Assembly: GCA_016213325.1 (NCBI GenBank)
Contig: JACRAY010000035.1
Coordinates: 1 to 64,000, forward strand
Source of the DNA: Burkholderiales bacterium
GTDB lineage: Bacteria > Pseudomonadota > Gammaproteobacteria > Burkholderiales > Burkholderiaceae_C
Reading direction: 5' to 3'
Length of the DNA: 64,000 bases
The translations under genes and the position numbers were made by a program. Of this stretch, positions 43,301 to 50,805 are shown piece after piece (position 1 is the first letter of the stretch; every line of letters starts with the position of its first letter). The notes under the pieces were generated by a model. It searched no databases, was not told the DNA's origin, and saw nothing but the letters and a program-made list of their open reading frames with translations.

Positions 43301-43454
43301 CGCGGTGATCGGAGGCCTCGTGACGTCCACCATCCTGAGCCTGCTGGTGGTGCCGGCGGTGTTCGAGTTCATGGACGACTTCGAGCACTGGATCCGCCAG
43401 CAGGCTGCTCGCGTGCGGCGACAATTCGCCCGATGGCGGCCGCAAACGACCTGA
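40362..43454 (+). CDS. RND efflux transporter permease (HAE1/AcrB-MdtB like)
   Basis: 1030 residues, twelve membrane segments and two large periplasmic loops. N-terminal SIRNPIPAVMIFVLLTFGG; TM4 segment ILVDDAIVEVENIVRHL with the proton-relay aspartates; late LMGVATKNSILLVEYA. Exports hydrophobic or cationic compounds in characterised relatives; the substrate is unknown. The 3' end overlaps the next gene (a glycosyltransferase) by 22 bases. Confidence 0.94.
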   Translation: MMNVSSWSIRNPIPAVMIFVLLTFGGVISFNAMKVQNFPDIDLPTVSVTASLPGAAPTQLETDVARKIENSVATVQGLKHIYTKVQDGVVTVTAEFRLEKPVQEAVDDVRSAVSRVRSDLPADLRDPIVSKLDLASQPMLAFTIASKRMDDEALSWFVDNEVSRKLLTVRGVGAVTRVGGVNREVRVALDAGKLQALGVTAADISRQLRQVQTESAGGRTDIGGGEQPVRTLATVKTAREIGEIDVPMASGRSIRLKDVATVTDTVAEPRAAALLNGAPVVGFEVSRSRGESEVEVGKGVQKALAELKLSHPDIVLTQAFDFVTPVEEEYTGSLHLLYEGAALAVLVVWLFLRDVRATFVSAVALPMSVIPAFIGMYLLGFSINVVTLLALSLVIGILVDDAIVEVENIVRHLRMGKSPYQAAMEAADEIGLAVIATTFTLIAVFLPTAFMSGVAGKFFKQFGWTASLAVFASLVVARILTPMMAAYMLRPIVTKHEDPAWMRIYLKCVNWSMTHRLATFVLAAAFFVGSVMLIPLLPTGFIPPDDNSQTQVYLELPPGSTLEQTKAAAEQARQAVMKVRHVQSVYTTIGAGSAGTDPFAPSGAAEARKATLTILLADRGDRPRKQGIESHIRTALEPIPGVRSKVGLGGSGEKYILVLAGEDPQALQQAAHAVEKDIRTIPGIGQVASTASLIRPEIAVRPDFTKAADLGVTSSAIADTLRIATAGDYDVALPKLNLSQRQVPIVVKLREDARKDLRVLERLAVPGSRGPVMLGEVATLELTGGPAVIDRYDRSRNINFEIELSGLPLGDVAAAVQELPAVKNLPPGVMIREVGDAEVMGELFASFGLAMLTGVLCIYIVLVLLFKDFLHPVTILAALPLSLGGAFVGLLIAQKSFSMPSLIGLIMLMGVATKNSILLVEYAIVARRDHGMNRFEALLDACHKRARPIIMTTIAMGAGMLPIAIGFGTADPSFRSPMSIAVIGGLVTSTILSLLVVPAVFEFMDDFEHWIRQQAARVRRQFARWRPQTT

Positions 43455-44479
43455 TCGAACTGCGACTCACCAGCCTGGACGCCTTCGAGGCGGCGGCTGA
43501 GGAGCGCATCCCTTGCCGCGAGAAGCCGTTCCAGGTCGGCGTGAAGGACGGCGGCCGGCTGGTGATCCAGCCCGGGCTGTCGGTGCACCTCGGCCTCACC
43601 GTCCTCGGCGACGACCTGATACCGGTGCGCCGGGATGGGCTTGCGACGCTACAGCAGATGACGTACACGCCTTCGCACTTCCTCGGCAAGGCGCGCAACA
43701 TCGTGCAGCAGGATGGGCGCTGGGTTGCACGCGCCGCCACCAGGCGGCGGCTGGACGACAGCGCGGTGCTGGTGGGCAGCCACCTCAACTACTACCACTG
43801 GCTGGTCGGCCACTTCCCGCGCCTCCTGATGGCGCGCCGCTACGGGCTGCTGGAAGGCTGCAAGATCCTCGTCAACCAGGACCTGCCCGCGTTCGCCGAG
43901 GAGTCGCTGCGCTGGCTGGGCATCGACCTGGGACTGCTGGAGCGCCTGCAGCCCGGCGAGGCGCTGCAGGTGGAAGAGGCGATGGTGCCAGCGATGCTGC
44001 TGGCCGACACGGTGGCGCATCCACTGGTGGCGCAGCTGGTGCGCGAAGCGCTGCCTGCGGCCGGCGCGGCACACGGCCGCCGCATCTACCTGTCGCGGCA
44101 GGACGCGGCCAACCGCCGGCTGCGCAACGAGGAGGCACTCATCGCGCAGCTGGAGCGGCACGGCTTCGAGCGCCACCTGCCGTCGGCGATGACGCTGCGC
44201 GAGCAGGTCGAGCTGTGTGCTTCGGCCGAAGCGATCGTCGCCGTGCACGGCGCCGCGCTCACGAACATGCTGTTCGCGCCGGCCGGAACGCGCATCATCG
44301 AAATCTTCACGCCCAGCCTTCCCGCGGGCTTCTTCCTGCTGCTGGCGCATGCCTGCGGGTTGCCGCACCAATGGGTGCCGGCGCAGGTGGTGGACCCGCG
44401 GCCCGATGCGAGCCCGCTGTACCACCTGCAGTGGGAAGTGGACCTGGACGTCATGGCGCAAGCGCTCCAGTCCCTATGA
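43433..44479 (+). CDS. GT61 (DUF563) glycosyltransferase
   Basis: 348 residues, no signal peptide. The two GT61 signatures are clear: SHLNYYHWLVGHFPRLL near residue 120 and EAIVAVHGAALTNMLFAPAGTRIIEI near 265-290. GT61 enzymes transfer pentoses or N-acetylglucosamine, onto glycans and, in the eukaryotic EOGT branch, onto Ser/Thr of extracellular proteins. It starts inside the RND permease gene (22-base overlap) and its stop overlaps the LanC-like start (ATGA). It is therefore translationally tied to both. Donor and acceptor are unknown. Confidence 0.87.
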   Translation: MAAANDLIELRLTSLDAFEAAAEERIPCREKPFQVGVKDGGRLVIQPGLSVHLGLTVLGDDLIPVRRDGLATLQQMTYTPSHFLGKARNIVQQDGRWVARAATRRRLDDSAVLVGSHLNYYHWLVGHFPRLLMARRYGLLEGCKILVNQDLPAFAEESLRWLGIDLGLLERLQPGEALQVEEAMVPAMLLADTVAHPLVAQLVREALPAAGAAHGRRIYLSRQDAANRRLRNEEALIAQLERHGFERHLPSAMTLREQVELCASAEAIVAVHGAALTNMLFAPAGTRIIEIFTPSLPAGFFLLLAHACGLPHQWVPAQVVDPRPDASPLYHLQWEVDLDVMAQALQSL

Positions 44480-45672
44480 CGCCGCTCTGGCAGCCGGGCC
44501 GGCACGAGCCCTTGCAGGCGACGGCGTGGAACGAGGGGCGCGCGCGCGAGGCGATCGAGCGCATCGGGCGCACCACCGAGGACGACTTCGCACGCGGCGG
44601 GCTGTGGACGGCGCACCCGCGCAGCTCGGGCAAGCAGGGGCCGCACTACATGCTGTATGCGGGCGCCTGCGGGACGATCTGGGCTCTGCATTACCTGGCC
44701 GCGCGCGGTGCCGTGACGCTGGCCAACGGCTACGCGCCGCATGTGCTGCCCCTGCTGCGGCCCAACCGCGGCGACTTCGGCGAGAGCGGCGCGCCGCCCT
44801 TCGGCTCCTACCTGATGGGGGACACCTCGATCCTCATGCTGCAGCACCTGCTGGCGGGCGGCTGCGAGGACGGGATTGCCGGGCTCATCGAGGCCAACAT
44901 GGACCATCCCACCCGCGAGCTGATGTGGGGTGCGCCCGGCACCCTGCTGGCCGCGCTGCTGATGCACCGCCACACGGGCGAAGCGCGTTTCGCCGACCTG
45001 TTCCGCCGGACGGCCGCGCACCTGTGGGGCCAGCTGGCGTGGTCGGACGAGCACCAGTGCCACTACTGGACGCAGGACATGTACGGCGAGCGGTCCGACT
45101 TCCTCGACGCCGTGCACGGCTTCATCGGCACCGCTGCCCCGCTCGTAGCCGGGCGCGACCTGCTGCCCCCCGGCCGTTGGGCCGACTGGCAGGCCTGCAT
45201 CGCGAACACCACGCGCCGCAATGCCGAACATGCAGGCGGCCTGGTCAACTGGCGGGCCCGCCTGAGTGAACCCCGCGGCAATGCGTGGCGCATGCAGTTC
45301 TGCCATGGCTCGCCCGGCTTCGTGGTGTGCCTGGGCGACTGGCCCGACGACTCGCTCGACGACCTGCTGGCAGGCGGCGCCGAGGCGGCTTGGCAGGCCG
45401 GCCCTCTGGCCAAGGGGCCGCAGCTGTGCCACGGCACCGCGGGCAACGGCTACGCCTTCCTCAAGTTGTGGCGGCGCACCGGCAACCCCCTCTGGCTGGA
45501 GCGGGCCCGCGCCTTCGCCATGCACGGCATCTTCCAGTACGAGCGCGAAGTGCAGCAGCACGGCCGCTTGTGGCATTCCCTGTGGACGGGGCACCTCGGC
45601 TTCGCGGTCTACCTGCTGGATTGCGTGGAGGCAACGGACCGCTTCCCGACGTTGGACATTTTTTATACATGA
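44476..45672 (+). CDS. LanC-like zinc protein
   Basis: 398 residues of helical-barrel type. The zinc-site motifs of lanthionine cyclases are present: FCHGSPGF (Cys276) and QLCHGTAGNGYAFLKLW (Cys318, His319). Earlier barrel repeats include GPHYMLYAGACGTIWALHYL, MGDTSILMLQHLL and MWGAPGTLLAALLM. LanC enzymes add cysteine thiols to dehydroamino acids in lanthipeptides; LanC-like proteins in animals add glutathione to dehydroamino acids in damaged proteins. No lanthipeptide precursor or dehydratase is near. Position between a glycosyltransferase and an RTX protein gene is unusual. The role is not known. Confidence 0.87.
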   Translation: MTPLWQPGRHEPLQATAWNEGRAREAIERIGRTTEDDFARGGLWTAHPRSSGKQGPHYMLYAGACGTIWALHYLAARGAVTLANGYAPHVLPLLRPNRGDFGESGAPPFGSYLMGDTSILMLQHLLAGGCEDGIAGLIEANMDHPTRELMWGAPGTLLAALLMHRHTGEARFADLFRRTAAHLWGQLAWSDEHQCHYWTQDMYGERSDFLDAVHGFIGTAAPLVAGRDLLPPGRWADWQACIANTTRRNAEHAGGLVNWRARLSEPRGNAWRMQFCHGSPGFVVCLGDWPDDSLDDLLAGGAEAAWQAGPLAKGPQLCHGTAGNGYAFLKLWRRTGNPLWLERARAFAMHGIFQYEREVQQHGRLWHSLWTGHLGFAVYLLDCVEATDRFPTLDIFYT

Positions 45673-45728
45673 GCTAATTAACACCTTGTTACCGCATGAC
45701 GAAACTTGTTACCATGCCCGCGAAGGAG
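45652..45728 (+). promoter_or_regulatory. AT-rich leader with paired CTTGTTACC repeats ahead of the RTX gene
   Basis: The 62-base gap before the RTX gene and the last codons of the LanC-like gene are strikingly AT-rich. CTTGTTACC occurs at 45685-45693 and again at 45705-45713, 20 bases apart (about two helical turns), suggesting an operator. TTGGAC (45652-45657) and TAATTA (45675-45680) with 17 bases between are a possible promoter. A strong AAGGAG ribosome site (45723-45728) lies six bases before the ATG. Confidence 0.45.
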
Positions 45729-45734
45729 TGAGTC

Positions 45735-47834
45735 ATGGCAACAAAGACCTACGGCATGGGGGCGGGGATGTGGGGACCCGGGATCCCGGCGGAATACATG
45801 GCCGTATTCGACGAGCTCTACCTGACGTTCGACGGCTCCCGCAGCGTCCACCTGGGCGCCGGCTTCGACGCCGAACTCATCTATGCCGAGCTCGGCCTGG
45901 ATGTCACCCTGAACTACGAATTCGGCTTCGGGCTGCTGGCCGACATCGCACTCAACACCGGCGAGATCGAGGTCGCCTACCAGTTCGACCCGATGGCCAC
46001 CAAGTCGATGAAGCTCGACACCATCAACCAGAAGTCCTGGGTCGACACCAGCAACTACCTCGTCACCGCAGCAGCCATCAGCACCACGGGCCTGCACCTC
46101 GAGGAGTCGCACCTGTATGTCGACCTGGCGGCGAACTTCGAGGGCTCGGTCGACGTCAACCTGTCGGCCGCCGCGGGCATCGACCTGATCATCGAAGAGC
46201 TCGAAGCCAGCGCCTCGGCCGGCTTCACCATCGACCTGCCCACCATCAGCGCTGGGGTCGAGCTGGTCAGCATGGACTTCGGCGACGGCGAGAAGACCTT
46301 CAGCGGCGACTACGGTTCGCTCACGTTCGCGCTGCCCACAGGAACCGCACAGTCCTCGGACACCTTGCTGGCCGACCCGGGCGACGGCCTCGCCAATGTC
46401 TCGACCAGCCAGGTGAGCGACCCGTTCGCAATCGTCTCGGTCGATTTCGTCGCCGTGGCGGCGGCCCTGTGCGGGATTCCGCCGGAAGTGTTCAGCGGCG
46501 CCATCGACGAGAGCATCCTCGGCTTCTTCATCGACCTCGAATACACCGTGCTGTCGGAAGTGCTGAGCGAGAACGCTTCGCTGCGGCAGGACTTCACGTT
46601 CGACGCCACCGGCGTCGCGGTGACGATGGTCTCGAAGTTCGGGCCCACCTACAAGATCGACGGCTTCACGGAGACCGTCACCGGCCAGATCGGCGACAAG
46701 TTCGAGTTCGCCACGCCGGAAGGCGAGGGCACGTTCAAGGTCACCGCCACCTACGAGCTGCTGGGCACGCTGACGCTGGAGCACTATATCCACCTGACCA
46801 CCTCCTACGTGGTGACGATGCTCGAAGCGAGCGTGGAAGCCGGCATCGACTTCGCCGACATCACGAGCATCTCGCTCGGCCCGGTCGGCTTCGGCCCGCT
46901 GATGCAGGAGGGCATCGAAGGCCTGCCGATCGACATCAAGTTCCTGGAAGTCTCCACGCCGTACAGCCTGGGCATCACCGAGGAGACCTACTACATCCAG
47001 TGGGAGAAGTTCTACACCGGCACGGTTGGCGCCGACAACTTCGTCTTCACCACGCACCAGCCCTCCGCCAGCGGCGACACCGGCAACGACAAGCTGACCG
47101 GCAACACACTGGCCAACACCATCTTCGGTGACGGCGGCAACGACACGCTTCGAGGCGGCGACGGCAACGACACGCTGGACGGCGGGCTGGGACGCGACGC
47201 CCTGTACGGCGACGACGGCATGGACAGCCTGTACGGTGGCGCGCGCGAAGACACGCTGTACGGCGGGGACGGACGCGACCTGCTGGACGGCGGCGCCAGC
47301 AGCGACACGGCCAGCTACGCCGGCATGTCGCAGGGCGTGGTGGCCGACTTCCAGGCGACACAGAACAACACCAACAGCGCGCGCGGCGACACCTACGTGT
47401 CGATCGAGAACCTCACCGGCACATCGCACAACGACACCCTTTCGGGCAATCGCGGCGGCAACGTAATCGACGGCGGTGACGGTGACGACGTGCTGTGGGG
47501 ACGGCTCGGTCGCGACACGCTCACCGGCGGCGCAGGCAACGATGTGTTCCGCTTCAACAGCTCCTCCGAAGGCGGCGACCAGGTGACCGACTTTGCTGCA
47601 GGCGACCGGGTGGCACTGAAGGCATCGGCGTTCGGGTTGGACGCACTCGTCGACGGCCAGAACTTCGTGGGCGGCGCCGGCGCCGCAGCCACGGCGGCGG
47701 TCGCGACGGTCCTGTTCGATACCTCGACAGCCCAGTTGCTATGGGATGCGGACGGCACGGGCCCGGCCGCGCCGGTCCTGCTGGCGACGATCACCGGAGC
47801 CGCGTTGGCAGTGACCGACGTTGTGTTGGCCTAG
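45735..47834 (+). CDS. RTX-repeat (haemolysin-type calcium-binding) secreted protein
   Basis: 699 acidic residues without an N-terminal signal peptide, fitting type I secretion through a C-terminal signal. Residues 1-440 are beta-strand-like with alternating DVxL/ VELxS patterns and no recognised enzyme motif. Residues about 446-604 hold RTX nonapeptides: GGDGNDTLDGG, GGDGRDLLDGG, GGDGDDVLWG, GGAGNDVFRF. The last 95 residues resemble the serralysin-type tail (DFAAGDRVAL). Cys246 seems to be the only cysteine. No ABC transporter for type I secretion is encoded nearby. It follows the LanC-like gene on the same strand. Confidence 0.88.
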   Translation: MATKTYGMGAGMWGPGIPAEYMAVFDELYLTFDGSRSVHLGAGFDAELIYAELGLDVTLNYEFGFGLLADIALNTGEIEVAYQFDPMATKSMKLDTINQKSWVDTSNYLVTAAAISTTGLHLEESHLYVDLAANFEGSVDVNLSAAAGIDLIIEELEASASAGFTIDLPTISAGVELVSMDFGDGEKTFSGDYGSLTFALPTGTAQSSDTLLADPGDGLANVSTSQVSDPFAIVSVDFVAVAAALCGIPPEVFSGAIDESILGFFIDLEYTVLSEVLSENASLRQDFTFDATGVAVTMVSKFGPTYKIDGFTETVTGQIGDKFEFATPEGEGTFKVTATYELLGTLTLEHYIHLTTSYVVTMLEASVEAGIDFADITSISLGPVGFGPLMQEGIEGLPIDIKFLEVSTPYSLGITEETYYIQWEKFYTGTVGADNFVFTTHQPSASGDTGNDKLTGNTLANTIFGDGGNDTLRGGDGNDTLDGGLGRDALYGDDGMDSLYGGAREDTLYGGDGRDLLDGGASSDTASYAGMSQGVVADFQATQNNTNSARGDTYVSIENLTGTSHNDTLSGNRGGNVIDGGDGDDVLWGRLGRDTLTGGAGNDVFRFNSSSEGGDQVTDFAAGDRVALKASAFGLDALVDGQNFVGGAGAAATAAVATVLFDTSTAQLLWDADGTGPAAPVLLATITGAALAVTDVVLA

Positions 47835-48313
47835 GAACGGATGCGGCTGACGAGGGCCGTGGTGGAATAGCCGTCGATAAAAGGAATGGCGAGCGATTGC
47901 CCGCCCCAGCCCTGCACGACGCGCGTTTCCTCGAGCCGCGCCATGTCGTAGTCGCCGCCCTTCACGTACACCTGCGGCTTCAGCTCGCCCAGCAGGCGCA
48001 CCGGCGTGTCTTCGTCGAAGAAGGTCACCAGGCTCACTGATTCGAGCGCCGCGATGACCGCCGCGCGGTCGGCCTCGCGGTTGAGCGGCCGGTCCGGCCC
48101 TTTGCCGAGGCGCCTGGCCGACGCGTCCGTGTTGAGGGCCACCACCAGGCTGGCGCCAAGCGCACGCGCCTGGGCCAGGTAGCTCACATGGCCGCGGTGC
48201 AGCACGTCGAAGACGCCGTTGGTGAACACCACCGGCCGCGGCAATTGCGCCACGCGGGCGGCCACTTCCTCGCGCGGGACGATCTTCCCGAGAAAGGCGG
48301 GCGCGGCGCTCAC
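47831..48313 (-). CDS. rfaE2: D-glycero-beta-D-manno-heptose 1-phosphate adenylyltransferase
   Basis: Makes ADP-heptose for the LPS inner core. 160 residues, the free-standing adenylyltransferase half of HldE: VFTNGVFDVLHRGHVSYL with the HxGH nucleotide motif, and KGGDYDMARLEETRVVQGWGG. GTG start overlapping the ferritin-like gene's stop (GTGA). The stop codon shares CTAG with the stop of the convergent RTX gene. Confidence 0.94.
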   Translation of the reverse strand: MSAAPAFLGKIVPREEVAARVAQLPRPVVFTNGVFDVLHRGHVSYLAQARALGASLVVALNTDASARRLGKGPDRPLNREADRAAVIAALESVSLVTFFDEDTPVRLLGELKPQVYVKGGDYDMARLEETRVVQGWGGQSLAIPFIDGYSTTALVSRIRS

Positions 48314-49176
48314 GCGGCGTCAGGTACCGCCCCGCCGCCGGCCGGGCCCAGGCTGGCCTGCAGTTCCTTGCGGAAGCGGTTGAGCTCCTGCACGCTCTTG
48401 AAGCTGCGGTCCATCAGCAGGCTCATGTTGTGCAGGATGCGCTCGACCACCTTGCTTTCCCACACGGCGTCGAAGTTGATCTGCTTGTCCAGCCACTCCT
48501 CGAGCCACTCGGGGTTGGGCAGGCGCGACTGGATGGTGTCGCGCGGGAACAGCGCCTTGTTGACGTGCAGGTTGGTCGGGTGCAGCGCCTGCGCCGTGCG
48601 CCGCGCGCTGGCCATCAGCACGCCCACCTTGGCGAACGCGGCCTTGGCTTCCACGCCGAAGTTGGTGATGGCGCGCCTCATGTAGCGCAGGTAGGCGCCG
48701 CCGTGGCGTGCCTCGTCCTGCGACAGCGTGGTGTAGATGTGCTTGATGACCGGCTCGGTGTGCCACTCCGAAGCCCGGCGGTACCAGTGGTTCAGGCGGA
48801 TCTCGCCGCAGAAGTGCAGCATCAGCGTCTCGAGCGCGGGCGCGGGGTCGAACTCGAAGCGGATCTCGTGCAGCTCCTGCTCGGTCGGCACCAGGTCGGG
48901 CCGGAAGCGGCGCAGGTATTCCATGAGCACCAGCGAATGCTTCTGCTCCTCGAAGAACCAGATGGACATGAAGGCCGAGAAGTCGCTGTCGTCGCGGTTG
49001 TCGCGCAGGAACATCTCGGTGGCCGGCAGCGCCGCCCACTCGGTGATGGCATTCATCTTGATGGTCTGCGCCTGCTCGTCGGACAGCAGGGAGGCATCGA
49101 ACGTGTCCCAGGGGATGTCCTTGTCCATGTCCCAGCGGACGGATTCGAGCTGCTTGAAAAGTTCGGGATAGAGCAT
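48310..49176 (-). CDS. Ferritin-like di-iron domain protein
   Basis: 288 residues, helical, cytosolic. Two carboxylate-His iron motifs, FFEEQKHSLVL (EExxH) and SQDEARHGGAYL (DExxH), fit a di-iron ferritin-like or acyl-ACP-desaturase-like fold. The C-terminal third is charged and helical. Homologues in Burkholderiales are generally annotated only as ferritin. Storage, oxygenase or desaturase activity cannot be told apart from sequence. It is the upstream partner of rfaE2 with a four-base overlap. Confidence 0.82.
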   Translation of the reverse strand: MLYPELFKQLESVRWDMDKDIPWDTFDASLLSDEQAQTIKMNAITEWAALPATEMFLRDNRDDSDFSAFMSIWFFEEQKHSLVLMEYLRRFRPDLVPTEQELHEIRFEFDPAPALETLMLHFCGEIRLNHWYRRASEWHTEPVIKHIYTTLSQDEARHGGAYLRYMRRAITNFGVEAKAAFAKVGVLMASARRTAQALHPTNLHVNKALFPRDTIQSRLPNPEWLEEWLDKQINFDAVWESKVVERILHNMSLLMDRSFKSVQELNRFRKELQASLGPAGGGAVPDAA

Positions 49177-49250
49177 GGGGGGCTTTCGCGGCTGCCCGGA
49201 TTTTAAGCGCGCCGTGTGAAAAAGGCCTTACGGATCAGGGAGATACTTCG

Positions 49251-49266
49251 GACAATGGGTACCCAT
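49251..49266 (+). promoter_or_regulatory. -10 box and 12-bp palindrome ahead of the glutathione peroxidase gene
   Basis: GACAAT (49251-49256) could be a -10 box; ATGGGTACCCAT (49255-49266) is a perfect palindrome overlapping the expected transcription start, in an operator-like position. No partner copy is seen. Confidence 0.3.
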
Positions 49267-49280
49267 CCGGAGAAATTGCG

Positions 49281-49826
49281 ATGTTGAGACTGCTGAGCGC
49301 TGCGTTGTTCCTGTTGGTCGCCCCGTCCGCCCAGGCCGCGGGCACCTGCCCGGCCACCCTGCAGCACACCTTCCCGCGGCTGCAGGACGAGGCGCCGCAG
49401 AACCTGTGCCAGTACGCCGGGCGCGTCGTGCTGGTGGTCAATACGGCCAGCTATTGCGGCTTCACGCCGCAGTACAAGGGGCTGGAAGCGCTGTACGAGC
49501 GCTACAAGGGACGCGGCCTGGTGGTGCTGGGCTTCCCGTCCAACGACTTCCGCCAGGAAAAGGCCAGCAACAAGGAAATCGCCGACTTCTGCGAAAACAC
49601 CTTCGGCGTGAAGTTCCCGATGTTCGGTGCCTCCAGCGTGCGCGGCGACGACGCCAACCCGCTGTTCAAGCAGCTCGCCGCGCAAAGCGGCACCGCGCCG
49701 AAGTGGAACTTCTACAAGTACCTGGTCGCGCGCAACGGCAAGGTGGTCGGCCAGTGGGGCAGCAATACCACCCCTGAAGACAAGGCCTTCGTGGCCGAAG
49801 TCGAAAAGCAGCTACAGGCTCGCTGA
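49281..49826 (+). CDS. Periplasmic glutathione-peroxidase-family thiol peroxidase
   Basis: 181 residues. Signal peptide MLRLLSAALFLLVAPSAQA, so periplasmic. Peroxidatic Cys59 in NTASYCGFTPQYKGLE; FPSNDFRQE in place of the usual FPCNQF, so the active-site Gln is Asp as in related periplasmic forms; a second Cys in FCENTFG; and WNFYKYLV with the Trp-Asn pair. It reduces hydroperoxides, probably with thioredoxin-like partners rather than glutathione. Divergent from the ferritin-like gene, which would fit an oxidative-stress theme. Confidence 0.92.
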   Translation: MLRLLSAALFLLVAPSAQAAGTCPATLQHTFPRLQDEAPQNLCQYAGRVVLVVNTASYCGFTPQYKGLEALYERYKGRGLVVLGFPSNDFRQEKASNKEIADFCENTFGVKFPMFGASSVRGDDANPLFKQLAAQSGTAPKWNFYKYLVARNGKVVGQWGSNTTPEDKAFVAEVEKQLQAR

Positions 49827-50067
49827 GAGCCTGTAGTGCCGGGAAGAAAATGGCTGCGAAGCGCCCTGGAACGAAGGAGGGAGGGAGGGAGGAGGAGAAG
49901 AGGCGCCCCAGGATTGCTCCGGACTCGAGGTCCGAGGCTTCGCAGCGTCAAAGGGGTGTAAGTCCGTCCCTGCCTTCTTGCGTGATGGACTCGGCCACGC
50001 TCGTGCAGGTTCCGCCTGCGGGGCCGGCGGCAAGGTAAATTTTTGTGAACGGCTGAGCCGCCCGGCC
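49827..50067. other. 241-base gap with purine-rich G-tract
   Basis: No convincing gene. 49873-49900 is nearly pure G and A, with three GGG runs flanked by GG runs at one-base spacing, able in principle to form a G-quadruplex on the plus strand. CGGACTCGAGGTCCG (49919-49933) is a short palindrome. The rest of the gap between the convergent peroxidase and glutathione transferase genes shows nothing recognisable. Confidence 0.5.
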
Positions 50068-50682
50068 TCAAGCGGGCTTGGTATCCACGAAGCTCGGGCG
50101 CTGCGCCAGCTTCTCGTACAGCTTCGCCAGGTTCGGATAGGGCGTGCGCCAGTCGATGTCGGCGAAGCGGAAGTCCAGGTAGCCCAGCGCGCAGCCCACC
50201 GCTATGTCGGCCAGGCTCAGGTAGATGCCTGCGCAGAACGGCTTGTCGCCCAGGCCCTGGCTCATGGCCTTCAGGCTGGCTTGCGTCTTGGCCATCTGCC
50301 GGTCGATCCAGGCCGGCGAGCGCTGCGCCTTCGTGCGGCCGCCCCAGTTGGCTTCCATCCGCGCCAGGATCAGCGCGTCCAGTACGCCGTCGGCCAGCGC
50401 CTCCCAGGTCTTCACCTCGGCACGCTCGCGGCCGACCGCCGGGATCAGCTTGCCCACCGGCGACAGCGTGTCGAGGTACTCGACGATGACGCGCGAGTCG
50501 AACAGCGCTTCGCCGCCTTCCATCACCAGGCACGGCACCTTGCCGAGCGGGTTGGACTGCATGATCGTGGTGTCGGCAGACCAGACGTCTTCCAGCACGA
50601 ACTGGTAGTCCAGCTTCTTCTCGGCCATCACGACGCGCACTTTGCGCACGTACGGGCTGGTGGTGGCTCCGATCAACTTCAT
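50068..50682 (-). CDS. Glutathione S-transferase
   Basis: 204 residues. N-terminal thioredoxin-fold domain MKLIGATTSPYVRKVRVVMAEKKL with the Ser of SPYVRKV, NPLGKVPCLV (cis-Pro) and DSRVIVEYL; C-terminal helical domain with SLADIAVGCALGYLDFR. Conjugates glutathione to electrophiles or serves another thiol role; the substrate is unknown. A TAGAAT box on the minus strand (50715-50720) may be its -10. Confidence 0.92.
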   Translation of the reverse strand: MKLIGATTSPYVRKVRVVMAEKKLDYQFVLEDVWSADTTIMQSNPLGKVPCLVMEGGEALFDSRVIVEYLDTLSPVGKLIPAVGRERAEVKTWEALADGVLDALILARMEANWGGRTKAQRSPAWIDRQMAKTQASLKAMSQGLGDKPFCAGIYLSLADIAVGCALGYLDFRFADIDWRTPYPNLAKLYEKLAQRPSFVDTKPA

Positions 50683-50740
50683 GGCAGGTTTCGTTCGTGT
50701 TCTTGGGTTCGGTTCATTCTAGGGGAAGCCGATTCGCCCC

Positions 50741-50799
50741 CTGTCGCGCTCAGGCGACAGCGGGTTCTCCCTGAGTGCCACGATGGTGCAGCCTACAAT
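50741..50799 (+). promoter_or_regulatory. Hairpin and -10 box upstream of purB
   Basis: CTGTCGC (50741-50747) and GCGACAG (50754-50760) form a 7-bp stem. TACAAT (50794-50799) ends six bases before the purB ATG, so the transcript would be nearly leaderless. A -35 box is not evident. The gap has no other feature. Confidence 0.35.
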
Positions 50800-50805
50800 T
50801 TCGGC

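Noticed and set aside
43433..47834. A classical lanthipeptide gene cluster
   Set aside because: Only a LanC-like gene is present; there is no short precursor peptide, LanB/LanM dehydratase, protease or LanT-type exporter in the window.
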